56,030 bases of DNA from positions 1 through 56,030 of the forward strand of contig JAJRZR010000049.1 in assembly GCA_024275145.1 (NCBI GenBank), in the 5' to 3' direction. The notes beneath the pieces were generated by a model that worked only from the letters and a program-made list of their open reading frames with translations, was not told the DNA's origin and made no database searches. The DNA is from Deltaproteobacteria bacterium (GTDB lineage Bacteria; Desulfobacterota; Dissulfuribacteria; Dissulfuribacterales; QOAL01). Shown one piece after another: positions 25,181-36,724 of this stretch. How positions within the stretch are numbered: the first letter of the stretch is position 1; the number at the start of each line of letters is the position of its first letter. A program made the position numbers and the translations under genes.

Positions 25181-25600
25181 ATGGATACAGCACAAGAGGT
25201 CAGAGGCCATATTGAAGCGCATGACAGGTTGATCGGGCTTTTCGACATGCAGATTCAAGAGGTTCTGCCAGGCATGGCCAGGGTTTCCATGAAGGTGGGA
25301 CCCGATCACCTCAATGCCGCGGGTATTTGCCATGGTGGAGCCATATTTTCACTGGCCGACGTAGCTTTTGCCCTGGCGGTGAACAGCATGGGTGTCATGG
25401 CCCTGGCATTGGAGATCAGTGTCAACTATCTGCGTCCCGCAAATGAAGGCACCATCCTGACTGCTACTGCGGAGCAGGTCCATGCAGGTAAGTCAACTAC
25501 ACTGTTTGTAGTAAAGGTCAAGGATGAAGCCTCCCAGATGGTTGCATTTTTCAAGGCTACGGCCTTCCGTCTCCAGGGACGTTCCGTGATCCAGTCCTAA
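25181..25600 (+). CDS. PaaI-type hotdog-fold thioesterase
   Basis: This is a cytoplasmic acyl-CoA thioesterase of 139 residues with a single hotdog fold. The active-site helix region is visible as NAAGICHGGAIFSLADVAFALA (His-Gly-Gly, catalytic Asp at about residue 62). LEISVNYLRPANEG follows. The start has GAGAGG upstream. PaaI relatives hydrolyse phenylacetyl-CoA-type thioesters, but no aromatic degradation genes are nearby, so substrate is open. Confidence 0.9.
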   Translation: MDTAQEVRGHIEAHDRLIGLFDMQIQEVLPGMARVSMKVGPDHLNAAGICHGGAIFSLADVAFALAVNSMGVMALALEISVNYLRPANEGTILTATAEQVHAGKSTTLFVVKVKDEASQMVAFFKATAFRLQGRSVIQS

Positions 25601-25788
25601 ATTCCTTGCCGGAACATATTCAAAGATCCATGGCTGGATTTTTGTTTCTGTCTTGTTTTGTTAATGATTCGCAATTAGAATATGCTGCGGGTAAATACCC
25701 GAGTAGTCAGGATATGCATGACATGCCCGTTCTTTAGAGAAATGGGCCTTGTAAGGTTTTCAAAAAAACGATCTTGAAAGGTGACAGG

Positions 25789-27966
25789 ATGTCTAACGAT
25801 CTAACCATTGCCTTGGCAGGAAATCCAAACGCCGGAAAGACCACCATATTTAATTTCCTTACAGGTGCCAGGCAGAAGGTCGGTAACTGGTCCGGTGTTA
25901 CCGTAGAAAAAAAGGAAGGTTATCTTACCCACATGGAAAGGAAGATAAGGGTGGTAGATCTTCCCGGTATCTATTCCCTTACCGCCTATTCTGTGGAGGA
26001 GATAGTTGCCAGGGATTTTATACTGGAAGAACATCCTGACGTGGTGGTGGATATCCTGGATGCCTCCAATCTTGAGAGGAATCTGTATCTTGCGGTCCAG
26101 TTGATAGAACTCAATATCCCCCTGATATTTGCCATGAACATGGTGGATGTGGCGCGATCGAGGGGAATCTTCATAGACTACGACCAGCTTTCAAGATTGC
26201 TGGGGGTGCCGATCGTACAAACGGTTGGGACAAAAGGAGAGGGGCTTAAAGATCTCCTTGATACTGCAATCGGAGTGGCCTCCGGAACCGATTCAGCCTC
26301 CAGGCACGTACATATCAATTACGGCCAGGAGATAGAGGAAGAGATAGCAAAGATTCTTGTAAAGCTGGGGAAGGATGTTGATTTTGGGAGACGCTATTAT
26401 CCAAGATGGATAGCCGTGAAGCTCCTGGAGAAGGACCCAATGGTGACCAGGAAGGTTTTGGGTCTCAACGCTGGCGATGAGATAATCGGGCAGGTAGAGG
26501 ACAGCCGTGCGCATCTCAAGAAGATCTTCGAGGAGGACCCGGAGACCATCATAGCGGAGGCAAGATATGGTTTCATCTCCGGCGCCCTCAAAGAGACTGT
26601 AAAACTCTCTGCCGCGGCCAAGAAGACGATGAGTGACCGCATCGACCAGGTCATGACGAATCGCCTCCTGGGTTTTCCTATATTCATATTGTTGATGTAC
26701 CTGTTGTTCCAGGGAACCTTTTCTCTGGGTGCATATCCAGTGGAGTGGATAGGCATTGGCGTGAACTTCCTCTCCGAACTGGTCCAGCGCTTGCTGCCCG
26801 AAGGAACACTGAGGAGCCTACTCGTGGATGGTATCATCGGAGGGGTCGGAGGGGTTATAGTGTTCTTGCCGAATATACTCCTGCTGTTCCTTGGCATAAG
26901 CCTCTTTGAGGATACAGGATACATGGCCAGGGCTGCCTTTATAATGGACAGGGTCATGCATACCCTGGGTCTTCATGGGAAATCCTTTATACCGTTGTTA
27001 ATGGGGTTTGGGTGTAACGTACCGGCCATAATGGCCGCCAGGACACTGGAGACCAGGAGGGACAGGCTGTTGACGATCCTGATCAATCCGCTCATGAGTT
27101 GTTCGGCACGGCTTCCGGTATATGTTCTGATAGCAGGGGCCTTTTTCCCGGGCAAGGAGGGAAACATCATCTTTAGTCTGTATTTTCTGGGCATTGTGCT
27201 TGCAATCCTTATGGGCCAATTATTCAGCAAGACTATATTCAAGGGTGAGACCGCTCCCTTTGTGCTGGAGCTGCCCCCGTATCGCCTTCCAACCCTGCGC
27301 AGCGTGATTATACACATGTGGGATAAGGCAAAGGTATACCTGCAAAAGATGGGGGGTGTGGTGTTGGCCTTCTCGGTGATCATATGGTTTTTGGGAAACT
27401 ATCCAAAAAATATTGTCTATAAAGGGGATTACCAGTCAAAAATCACCCAGTTGGAAAGTCAGATACAAGAAAGCCAGGCCAGACCCGGTGCCTTGGACAG
27501 GGGTGCGACGGTTTCGGCCCTTGAGGCACAGCTTGAAGATTTGAAAAGGGCAATGGAGGAGGAAAGGCTTGCTGAGAGTTATATAGGCAGGGTTGGGCAT
27601 GCCATAGAACCGGTCCTAAGACCCCTAGGGTTTGATTGGCGTTTGGGTGTGTGCCTGATCACTGGTTTCGTTGCCAAGGAGGTGGTAGTCAGCACCATGG
27701 GGGTATTGTACCAGGTGGGAGATAACGAATCGGGAGGTTATGGCCTGAAAGATGCCCTTAAAAAGAGCGGACTCACACCAGTTACTGCGTATGGATTCAT
27801 GGCCTTTGTCCTGATATACGTACCTTGCCTGGTCACCGTGGTAACGGTGTGGCGGGAGACGGGTTCGGCAGGTTGGACGGCATTTTGTGTGGGATACCTG
27901 ATGCTCCTTGCCTGGTTGGTGGCCTTTTGCATAAGGTTGGGTGGGAATATCCTGGGAATGGGATGA
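25789..27966 (+). CDS. feoB: Ferrous iron transporter FeoB
   Basis: FeoB imports Fe2+ across the inner membrane. The 725-residue protein has an N-terminal G domain with G1 GNPNAGKTT, G3 DLPGIY and G4 NMVD. A helical GDI-like region follows, then a membrane part of two Gate domains with FLPNILLLFLGISLFEDTGYMARAAF, LMGFGCNVPAIMAARTL and GFVAKEVVVSTMGVLYQ. A charged coiled segment (about residues 545-605) separates membrane helices. ATG 25789 is preferred over the upstream in-frame TTG at 25774. No feoA or feoC is adjacent. Confidence 0.96.
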   Translation: MSNDLTIALAGNPNAGKTTIFNFLTGARQKVGNWSGVTVEKKEGYLTHMERKIRVVDLPGIYSLTAYSVEEIVARDFILEEHPDVVVDILDASNLERNLYLAVQLIELNIPLIFAMNMVDVARSRGIFIDYDQLSRLLGVPIVQTVGTKGEGLKDLLDTAIGVASGTDSASRHVHINYGQEIEEEIAKILVKLGKDVDFGRRYYPRWIAVKLLEKDPMVTRKVLGLNAGDEIIGQVEDSRAHLKKIFEEDPETIIAEARYGFISGALKETVKLSAAAKKTMSDRIDQVMTNRLLGFPIFILLMYLLFQGTFSLGAYPVEWIGIGVNFLSELVQRLLPEGTLRSLLVDGIIGGVGGVIVFLPNILLLFLGISLFEDTGYMARAAFIMDRVMHTLGLHGKSFIPLLMGFGCNVPAIMAARTLETRRDRLLTILINPLMSCSARLPVYVLIAGAFFPGKEGNIIFSLYFLGIVLAILMGQLFSKTIFKGETAPFVLELPPYRLPTLRSVIIHMWDKAKVYLQKMGGVVLAFSVIIWFLGNYPKNIVYKGDYQSKITQLESQIQESQARPGALDRGATVSALEAQLEDLKRAMEEERLAESYIGRVGHAIEPVLRPLGFDWRLGVCLITGFVAKEVVVSTMGVLYQVGDNESGGYGLKDALKKSGLTPVTAYGFMAFVLIYVPCLVTVVTVWRETGSAGWTAFCVGYLMLLAWLVAFCIRLGGNILGMG

Positions 27967-28047
27967 CGAAATGGAAGAGGCACCTAGAGATCAAGAAATT
28001 TCCACGATCTTCAAGCAATGTCCCGGTAATCGGCTACAGGGGCATGG

Positions 28048-28668
28048 TCACATGCGACCCTTGAGGATTTGACGTGCACGTCTTTTTTTTCTGAGTCCAT
28101 GATAACCGAAAAGACAGATCAACGACAGCAAATAGGCCATGAGAAAGACCGCAGCAACAGATAACCCCTGTATACCGAGGACCTTACTCCCCATGTCAAC
28201 AAGTAGTATCGATCCGGTCTTTTCAAACAATGCCGACTGGGGAAAGACGTTCTGGATCCATGCCATGGCCACTACTACAGGAAGAAGGTAGGCCATTCCA
28301 TATCGGGAAAAGTAGTCTGCCATGAAGGCGTTATATTCCTCGTCGATCTCCTCGTCACTTACCCGTAGCAGGGCATCTCTTGCATATTTGTCCTCTATCC
28401 CTTTTGCCAATATCCCTTGCTCGTGTTTCTTTTTCTGGAAGATTCGCCTGAAGGCCTCTGTCTTTTCAGGTATCCTTAGTATGATCCTTAGTCTCCAGGA
28501 CAACAGTGCTGTCAATACCCCTAAAAGGAATACCTGGAGGGGTGTGGCTATGTGTAAAAAATCCATAGGCCTGATCAGTAGGGTTGTAAGCCAGTTGGAG
28601 AGATGGAGGAACAGCGGAGTAATAATATGTCCAGATATGAAATCGAGCACTAGGAATATGGTTTCCAT
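28048..28668 (-). CDS. Membrane protein of unknown function (TM - charged loop - TM - TM)
   Basis: I do not recognise the family with certainty. The 206-residue protein has hydrophobic segments at about 3-25 and 41-64. A highly charged helical stretch of about 60 residues (RIPEKTEAFRRIFQKKKHEQ onward) follows, then segments at about 125-145 and 170-195 and a basic tail. The order TM - long charged cytoplasmic helix - TM - TM resembles DUF106/EMC3/YidC-type insertases, but I see no decisive motif, so this is only a suggestion. It is 233 nt downstream of the TauE/SafE gene and convergent with feoB. Confidence 0.7.
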   Translation of the reverse strand: METIFLVLDFISGHIITPLFLHLSNWLTTLLIRPMDFLHIATPLQVFLLGVLTALLSWRLRIILRIPEKTEAFRRIFQKKKHEQGILAKGIEDKYARDALLRVSDEEIDEEYNAFMADYFSRYGMAYLLPVVVAMAWIQNVFPQSALFEKTGSILLVDMGSKVLGIQGLSVAAVFLMAYLLSLICLFGYHGLRKKRRARQILKGRM

Positions 28669-28818
28669 TATTCACTCCGTTTAGGGATTTTTGTTTCCAT
28701 GTCATCTTGCCCGAGTCAGAACCTCCAGGGCCCGTCACGCACATGTCCTGGAATTAATGCCAGGGTTGACCAAAGGCCTGCAAGACAGGTAGGTGGAGGC
28801 TCCAGGAGGTGTCATATC

Positions 28819-28862
28819 AAGCCTTCGCAAGATGCCTGGATGCGGAGGTCCTGCGAAGGCTT
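28819..28862. terminator. long stem-loop downstream of the TauE/SafE gene
   Basis: AAGCCTTCGCA (28819-28829) pairs perfectly with TGCGAAGGCTT (28852-28862) around a 22-nt loop. There is no real T-run on either strand, so termination is uncertain. Confidence 0.4.
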
Positions 28863-28901
28863 TAATTGAAATTGTCCTGGAGATTCGGTTGTCGATCGTA
28901 C

Positions 28902-30578
28902 TTAACGCATGAACGGTAGTATCTTCGTATACTTCATGAAGACGATGATCAAGGCAAGTGCCAACATCCTTTTGAGGAATATCTCCGGGAGCTTTTTCTG
29001 GATCTTAGGTCCGACCATGCCGCCACCTATTGCCCCTGCGGCTATACACGCAGCCATGACCCAGTCCGGGGAGTAGCCCATGAGGATATATTTTGCGATT
29101 CCGCCAACGGACGTGGCAAAGGTTCCGGACAAGGCTATCGGGACAGCCAGATACATTGGGTAGCCGGCAACCGAGGTCATGAAGGGCATGAACATGAAAC
29201 CACCGCCTACACCAAAGGAGGCGGCTATTGCCCCCATGAGGATTCCACCTATTAGCATCATGAGGGGCCGTGCGACAAAGGTTTCTCCCCAGAATCTCAT
29301 GTTGAATTTGATAAAATTGAACTTGTCGAACTCTACCTTGCCTAGTTCGGCTGCCTTACCGGTCTTCTTTGCCTCCCTTACGGCCTGGTTGAATTTCTGG
29401 ATAATGGCCTTCATCGCCTTTTTCTTTTCTATCGAGCTGGGCAGGCTTTCATAAAAGAGCTTTATTCCAATGAACAGACACACTATGCCCAGGTAGAACT
29501 TGTAGGCCTTCATGGGGAGATATTTTGCCGAGTATTCCGGGCCGATATAAAAGGCGCCAAAAAGTATGCCCAGGGCAAAGAATATGGCAAGGGGCCAGGC
29601 AAAGCGTTTCTCCTTAGCATATGTATAAAGGCCGGTAATGGGTGAACAAAGCGTCAGGAACAGGTTTGTAGGCTTGATCGTGTTTGCCGCATTGACACCG
29701 ACCGGACCCTTCGTTCCGATAACGGTAATCTGGTATGCCGCTGTAAAAAGCCCTCCGGCTGCCCCCATGATTACAAAGAGTACACCTATTATGAAGGCCC
29801 CTATGAATACAATCAGGGGGTTCATATAGGTACAGCCCGTCTTGAAATAATAGCCGGATTTCATGACCTTGAATCCGGCCATTTTGTTACCGTTTACATA
29901 AACCGCCATCCTGGTGTCAGGGGCGAGGTTTTTATAGGGCGATATGGTTACGGAGAATGCCCCTGTCTTCTTGTCCAGGGTCAGTGAAATCCCCTTGTTC
30001 CATGCCTCGGCTTGCCTGCTGTAATCGGTGACGACCATCCTGGCATTTCCCCCGCCAATGGGGCGCTCCTTGGTGATGGTGTTGATGCCGAATTTCTTTT
30101 CGTGTGTGTAGATCAAGAAATCCCATTGTTCCTTAGTAGTTATAGGACCCAACATCTCCTTGACATCGTTGGGAATCTGATCCCAGGGCTTGATCTTATT
30201 CACCCTGACCGTGTACTTGAAGGGGGGAAAGGCGAACGGCCCTTTGGTTTGTCCCTTGGCTGCATCTTTAGGGAATGCAAGCTTCTCGGGTGCCGTAGTA
30301 ATTACATAGTAGATGGGCGGAATAGCTATATCGCCGAAGAGCTTGGTAAGCTTTTTCTTTTCCTTGGCACCTGGGGAATCGGAAGGCCTGAAGAGTTTTT
30401 CATTACAGATTACCAGGAAAAGATCCTGTCCGGGTTCAATGGTACCTTTTATGGTAATAGGAGATCCGGCCTTGATTTCATTGGCGGAAAGGCTCACCTG
30501 CGCAGCCCAGGAGGTGGCATTCAAAAGGAAGACGGCAATAAGGGCGAAAAGGATAGAGACAGCTTTAGCTTGCTTCAT
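28902..30578 (-). CDS. TauE/SafE-family permease with large exported N-terminal domain
   Basis: This 558-residue protein has a signal peptide (residues 1-25, ending WAAQ). An extracytoplasmic domain of about 220 residues without a recognised fold follows (starting VSLSANEIKAGSPITIKG, beta-rich). The TauE/SafE membrane domain begins near residue 250. Its repeated halves contain FVIMGAAGGLFTAAYQITVIG and AAASFGVGGGFMFMPFM, the family's glycine-rich signatures, with a charged cytoplasmic loop between them. The family exports sulfite or organosulfonates, which fits a sulfur-metabolising host, but substrate is inferred. It is preceded by rex on the same strand. AGGAG lies before the ATG. Confidence 0.88.
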   Translation of the reverse strand: MKQAKAVSILFALIAVFLLNATSWAAQVSLSANEIKAGSPITIKGTIEPGQDLFLVICNEKLFRPSDSPGAKEKKKLTKLFGDIAIPPIYYVITTAPEKLAFPKDAAKGQTKGPFAFPPFKYTVRVNKIKPWDQIPNDVKEMLGPITTKEQWDFLIYTHEKKFGINTITKERPIGGGNARMVVTDYSRQAEAWNKGISLTLDKKTGAFSVTISPYKNLAPDTRMAVYVNGNKMAGFKVMKSGYYFKTGCTYMNPLIVFIGAFIIGVLFVIMGAAGGLFTAAYQITVIGTKGPVGVNAANTIKPTNLFLTLCSPITGLYTYAKEKRFAWPLAIFFALGILFGAFYIGPEYSAKYLPMKAYKFYLGIVCLFIGIKLFYESLPSSIEKKKAMKAIIQKFNQAVREAKKTGKAAELGKVEFDKFNFIKFNMRFWGETFVARPLMMLIGGILMGAIAASFGVGGGFMFMPFMTSVAGYPMYLAVPIALSGTFATSVGGIAKYILMGYSPDWVMAACIAAGAIGGGMVGPKIQKKLPEIFLKRMLALALIIVFMKYTKILPFMR

Positions 30579-30672
30579 TTTTTTTCTCCTCTCCAGAAAA
30601 GAGTTGAGCGTTTGATGTTAAAATAGTAAGCCTGTGGGGAGTTATATTTGTATATCTTTTCCACCTCCTTTC

Positions 30673-31419
30673 TTACAGGGTCTCAACCGGCTGTGCCCGG
30701 TGGTTTGATTGGATTATGGGCCAACTATGTTCATTCGTCCATTTGTCGGGATGTTCCGTTACTGAAGCCCATCGTTCCTCAGCCCTGAACGTGTTCCTGG
30801 AAATATTATATGTCAGGCTGTCCAGAAGGACCGTGAAGTCTACGTACTGTACGTTGACCCCGGATGGCACGACGAGCCGCGAGGAAGAAAAGTTGAGGAT
30901 GCCTTTTATGCCCGAGCTTACAAGGACATCCGCCACCTCTTGCGCCTTATCTGGCGTTACTGCTATGACAGCAAGATCCACCCTGTTTTCCTTTACAATC
31001 TGCATCAGTCTGTCAAACGGCCATATCCCTATGCCAGGATCTATTTCTTCGCCGATGTGCTTGCCATCGATATCTATAGCTGCCACAAAATTGTAGCCTT
31101 GTTGGGAGAACTGGGGATAACGTACGAGGGCCTTCCCTATTGGTCCAATGCCAACGAGTACCAGGCGCCAGTCCCTTTCGAGACCCAATATGGCCGACAC
31201 CCTGCTTGCCAGGCCTGCCACATCGTAGCCAACCCCCCTGACACCAAATCTTCCAAAATATGAAAGATCCTTTCTCAGTTGTGCTGGGTTTACGTTGGTT
31301 CGTTTCGCAAGCTCAGCGGATGAAATCATGGTCGTGCCTTCCTTGAGCAGTAGCTGAAGGTACCTGTGATAGACTGAAAGACGGAGAATAGTTGCGGCCG
31401 GAATCTTTTGTTTGTGCAA
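30673..31419 (-). CDS. rex: Redox-sensing transcriptional repressor Rex
   Basis: Rex senses the NADH/NAD+ ratio and represses fermentative or respiratory genes when NADH is low. The 248-residue protein starts at TTG 31419 (GGAGG seven bases upstream). The N-terminal winged helix contains IPAATILRLSVYHRYL and NPAQLRKDLSYFGRFGVRGVGY. The Rossmann domain has LVGIGPIGKALV. A C-terminal domain-swap helix follows (VDFTVLLDSLTYNI). About 40 extra residues follow that helix, making it longer than usual. I found no convincing Rex operator (TTGTGAA-type palindrome) in adjacent spacers. Confidence 0.94.
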   Translation of the reverse strand: MHKQKIPAATILRLSVYHRYLQLLLKEGTTMISSAELAKRTNVNPAQLRKDLSYFGRFGVRGVGYDVAGLASRVSAILGLERDWRLVLVGIGPIGKALVRYPQFSQQGYNFVAAIDIDGKHIGEEIDPGIGIWPFDRLMQIVKENRVDLAVIAVTPDKAQEVADVLVSSGIKGILNFSSSRLVVPSGVNVQYVDFTVLLDSLTYNISRNTFRAEERWASVTEHPDKWTNEHSWPIIQSNHRAQPVETL

Positions 31420-31825
31420 TTTGTTGCCTCCTGGATGTCTGTTTTGGAACCTTTTGTCGTCCCGGTTGCTGGGTGGGATTGTTGCCAACGGCATGGCCAC
31501 ATTATTAGACGCAAGAGACGTGCCGGCTCATTAATTTTTTCTCAAGCCGGTCTTTTGATAAAAAATATATTTATATTTCAGGTAATTAGAGCTAAAAAAG
31601 TATGGATTGGCAGGTGGTGATTTTGTAATGGTACAGGATGATGTTCTTTCTACGATGCGTCATTTTTGTGGCACTTCAATAAGGAATCGATACATTTAAT
31701 GATATGATTCAATACTCCAATAATATGGAACCATATGGGCCAAAAAAACAGCAGACCCTTTGATATGTAGGTATCCCCATGAGAGTAAACGAATAATCGT
31801 GCAACATTTTTGTTTCACTTTTCCC
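31420..31825. other. gene-free AT-rich spacer upstream of rex
   Basis: No gene is supported. A stem-loop GCCGGCT/AGCCGGT (about 31522-31552) followed by TCTTTTG could be a weak plus-strand terminator. The middle is AT-rich and may hold the rex promoter. Confidence 0.4.
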
Positions 31826-31911
31826 CAGGTTCTCGTGCGGACTGTGCCTTGACTCCTGGTTTCATGGCTTGAGAATACGGCCCGAGGGCAGGACGTGCAT
31901 TTACTGGTAAG
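31826..31911 (-). repeat. interspersed two-hairpin repeat, copy 12
   Basis: On the minus strand it reads TTACCAGTAAATGCACGTCC, GGGCCGTATTCTCA and AGTCCGCACGAGAACC. It lies downstream of the regulator gene at 31994. Confidence 0.6.
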
Positions 31912-31993
31912 AGATCAGTTTCAATAGAGAGGGGGCTTCCCGATACCTTGGTGGCCAGCGGGGAGGTAAGGGGCGTGGTGAACTTGGGAGGCC

Positions 31994-33412
31994 TTATTCC
32001 TTGGGATATCGGAAATCGACAGAGCGCAGTCCATATCTCCTCATGAGGCGTTGAAGGGCCTGCCTTTCAAGGCCGCATCTTGTTGCCGCAGCCGTTACGT
32101 TGCCGTTACAGGCCTTTAACGCCTCTGAGATGTATGTCTTTGAAAATATCGACAGGATCTCTTGTTTTGCCTCCTTGTAAGACAGGTGGGACATGCTTGG
32201 GATAAGCCGGCAATTATTGTCATCGGTATGCTTTGAAGGGATATCCCTTGGAAAGATGGTGGAGCCGGTTGTCAGCAGAACACTCCTTTTAATGACATTC
32301 TGCAATTCCCTTACGTTCCCCTTCCATTGCCTGTTTATAAGGTGGCTCAAGGTTTCCTTGGCAAAAGACATCCTTTCCCGCCCGTACTCCGCCGCATACA
32401 GATTGAGGAAATGCTGGGCTATCAGTGGAATATCCTCTGGTATCTCCCTGAGGGCTGGCATCTCGATGGTGACGACGTTCAGTCTGTAAAAGAGGTCTTC
32501 CCGAAAGAGGCCCTTTTCAATCTTCGTCTCTAAATCCTGATTGGTGGACGCTATCACGCGCACATCTATTTTTATACTTTGGTTCTGGCCAAGGGGCCGG
32601 ATTTCCTTTTCCTGTAAAACCCGCAGGAGCTTTGTTTGGACCGAAATGGGGATGTCCGCGATCTCGTCTAGAAGTATCGTAGACCCGTTTGCCGCCAGAA
32701 AGAGGCCTTGCTTGTTCCTGGTTGCCCCGGTGAAGGCCCCCTTCATATAACCAAAAAGCTCACTTTCAAGTATTTGTTCAGGGAGCGCCGGGCAGTTGAC
32801 GGTTATCATGCGGTGCGGGGCCCGGCTGCTCATGGCATGTAGTGCCTGAGCAGCAAGCTCCTTTCCAGTGCCGCTTTCACCCCGTATCAGTACGGTGACA
32901 TCTGTGTCCGCCACCCTGGAGATCAGGTCAAGTGCCTGTGCCAATTTTTCTGACTTTCCTATCAGGCCATGGAATTCACCATGGTTTTTCAGTTTTTGAT
33001 GAAGCCTTTGGTTTTCCCTAAGGAGCCTGGTCCTCTCCAGGCAGTGCGAGACTGCGTGTGTGATTTTTTTGATTTCGAAAGGCTTTTCAAAGAAGTCATA
33101 CGCCCCGTCCTTGAGTGCCCTGACCGCGAATTCTATCGTGGCATAACCGGTCATGATGATTACGGATATCGTTGGATCGAACTCCTTGACCTCTTTGAGA
33201 AGTGTGAGCCCGTCGATATCAGGCATCTTTATGTCGGTGAGGACCACGTCGGGGTGCCAGTCCTTCAATATGCTCAGTGCCTTTCTGCCAGAAGGGGCGG
33301 TCATGATGTTGCAACCACACCTACGTGAAATCACACGCTCAAGCATAGTCAACATCTCTTCTTTATCGTCTACTATCAAGAGCTTCTGTGATGTGGCAGG
33401 GTATAGCGGCAT
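31994..33412 (-). CDS. NtrC-family sigma-54 response regulator with canonical GAFTGA
   Basis: This 472-residue enhancer-binding protein has a receiver (IVDDKEE, acceptor Asp in VLTDIKMPD, Lys in FEKPFE), an AAA+ domain (GESGTGKE, GAFTGA, STILLDEIAD, the FREDLFYRLNVV region) and a Fis-like helix-turn-helix near the C-terminus (GNVTAAATRCGLERQALQRL). ATG 33412 is preferred over an in-frame TTG at 33448 because it gives the usual short N-terminus before the receiver. No kinase gene is adjacent. The upstream spacer is filled with repeat copies. Confidence 0.9.
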   Translation of the reverse strand: MPLYPATSQKLLIVDDKEEMLTMLERVISRRCGCNIMTAPSGRKALSILKDWHPDVVLTDIKMPDIDGLTLLKEVKEFDPTISVIIMTGYATIEFAVRALKDGAYDFFEKPFEIKKITHAVSHCLERTRLLRENQRLHQKLKNHGEFHGLIGKSEKLAQALDLISRVADTDVTVLIRGESGTGKELAAQALHAMSSRAPHRMITVNCPALPEQILESELFGYMKGAFTGATRNKQGLFLAANGSTILLDEIADIPISVQTKLLRVLQEKEIRPLGQNQSIKIDVRVIASTNQDLETKIEKGLFREDLFYRLNVVTIEMPALREIPEDIPLIAQHFLNLYAAEYGRERMSFAKETLSHLINRQWKGNVRELQNVIKRSVLLTTGSTIFPRDIPSKHTDDNNCRLIPSMSHLSYKEAKQEILSIFSKTYISEALKACNGNVTAAATRCGLERQALQRLMRRYGLRSVDFRYPKE

Positions 33413-33449
33413 AATCCAGACGTCTGATGGTCTCCGAAGGGCAGGCAAG

Positions 33450-33530
33450 AAGGTGTCAATGAAACTCTATGCTAGGATCTGCATATCTGTGCAACACCCA
33501 GCCATGAAAATCCAGCCTGCGTTTGGATCG
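33450..33530 (-). repeat. interspersed two-hairpin repeat, copy 13 (degraded)
   Basis: On the minus strand it reads GGCTGGATTTTCATGGCTGG, GTGTTGC and a GAGTTTCATTG tail. It lies directly upstream of the regulator start. Confidence 0.4.
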
Positions 33531-33586
33531 TGTTTGAGGAGAAAGGGCAAAAAAATCTTCAAAAAGATACTTCATGTAATATTGAC

Positions 33587-33667
33587 TACCCCTAAAACAC
33601 ATTCTCCATCGGGGCTGTATCCTTGTGCCTGGGGGGCGCTAGCAAATGTATGGATAGCGCGTGAAGG
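33587..33667 (+). repeat. interspersed two-hairpin repeat, copy 14
   Basis: It reads AAAACACATTCTCCATCGGG, GCTGTATCCTTGTGCCTGGG and a GCGCGTGAAGG tail. The second stem may pair GGCGCTA with TAGCGCG. Confidence 0.5.
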
Positions 33668-33697
33668 CCTACCACGAGAGTACGATCAAGCGAGGAC

Positions 33698-33755
33698 ACG
33701 CTCTTCATGGTTGCGGTGCCCGTCCAAGTGGCCGGGCAGACCTGAACATTATAAT
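33698..33755 (+). repeat. interspersed two-hairpin repeat, copy 15 (3' half)
   Basis: Only the 3' part is recognisable: CTCTTCATGGTTGCGGTGCC and GTGGCCGGGCAGACCTGAAC, which align with the hairpin 2 region of copy 6. Confidence 0.45.
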
Positions 33756-33930
33756 ACAATCTTAGCGCATCTTTTCACAGGCGCAAGCAAATCCATGAAA
33801 GGTGGCAGAAGCAGCCTGATCCATGACAAAAGGCAGCTTGAACAATTCCATGCCTCTACCAGCGTCACGGCGGCACGGTTCCAAGGCAGAGATTACGTGA
33901 AAAGGCATATCCATGATTAGCATATATCCA
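33756..33930. other. spacer between the repeat cluster and guaB
   Basis: No gene is seen here. Together with the repeat copies it makes a gene-free stretch of about 520 nt (33413-33930). Confidence 0.4.
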
Positions 33931-36340
<2,410 letters not shown>

Positions 36341-36724
36341 CTTATCGGTCCTGTTTTACGGATAATCCGTTGCCCCATTCCAGGGGCATGAAAAGATACA
36401 TGGCCTGTGGGGCCATCGGGGCAGGCGCGCAAAAAAGGCGGCGCCAGCCCTTTCAAGTAAAATTGTAACGCTACCGAAAACTATATTACAGACAAACCCT
36501 TCAAGATGCCTGTTTCCTGAATATGAACAAGCCAAAGGTTGCAATTTATCACAGGGCCGTTGCTTTGAAAATTGTGAAAGGTTTTTTTGAGTCATGGGCA
36601 GCCACAGGGTATACGGATACAATGCAGAAGGCACACAGAAGTCTCCTTGTACTTCAAGTATCCGATAACTCAGCGGACGTAGGGCCTGTGACCGCATGCA
36701 GAAATTTTCCTCCCACAGGCACAA
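36341..36724. other. divergent spacer between ppx and the regulator at 36725
   Basis: No gene is seen. A GC-rich inverted repeat GCCTG/CAGGC (about 36402-36425) with flanking CATGAAAAGATACATGGCC resembles a scrambled or degraded copy of the interspersed repeat. The promoters of both flanking genes should lie here, but I cannot single one out. Confidence 0.4.

Noticed and set aside
31420-31993. Rex operator near rex
   Set aside because: Only half-sites resembling TTGTGAA/TTCACAA were seen, with no complete palindrome.
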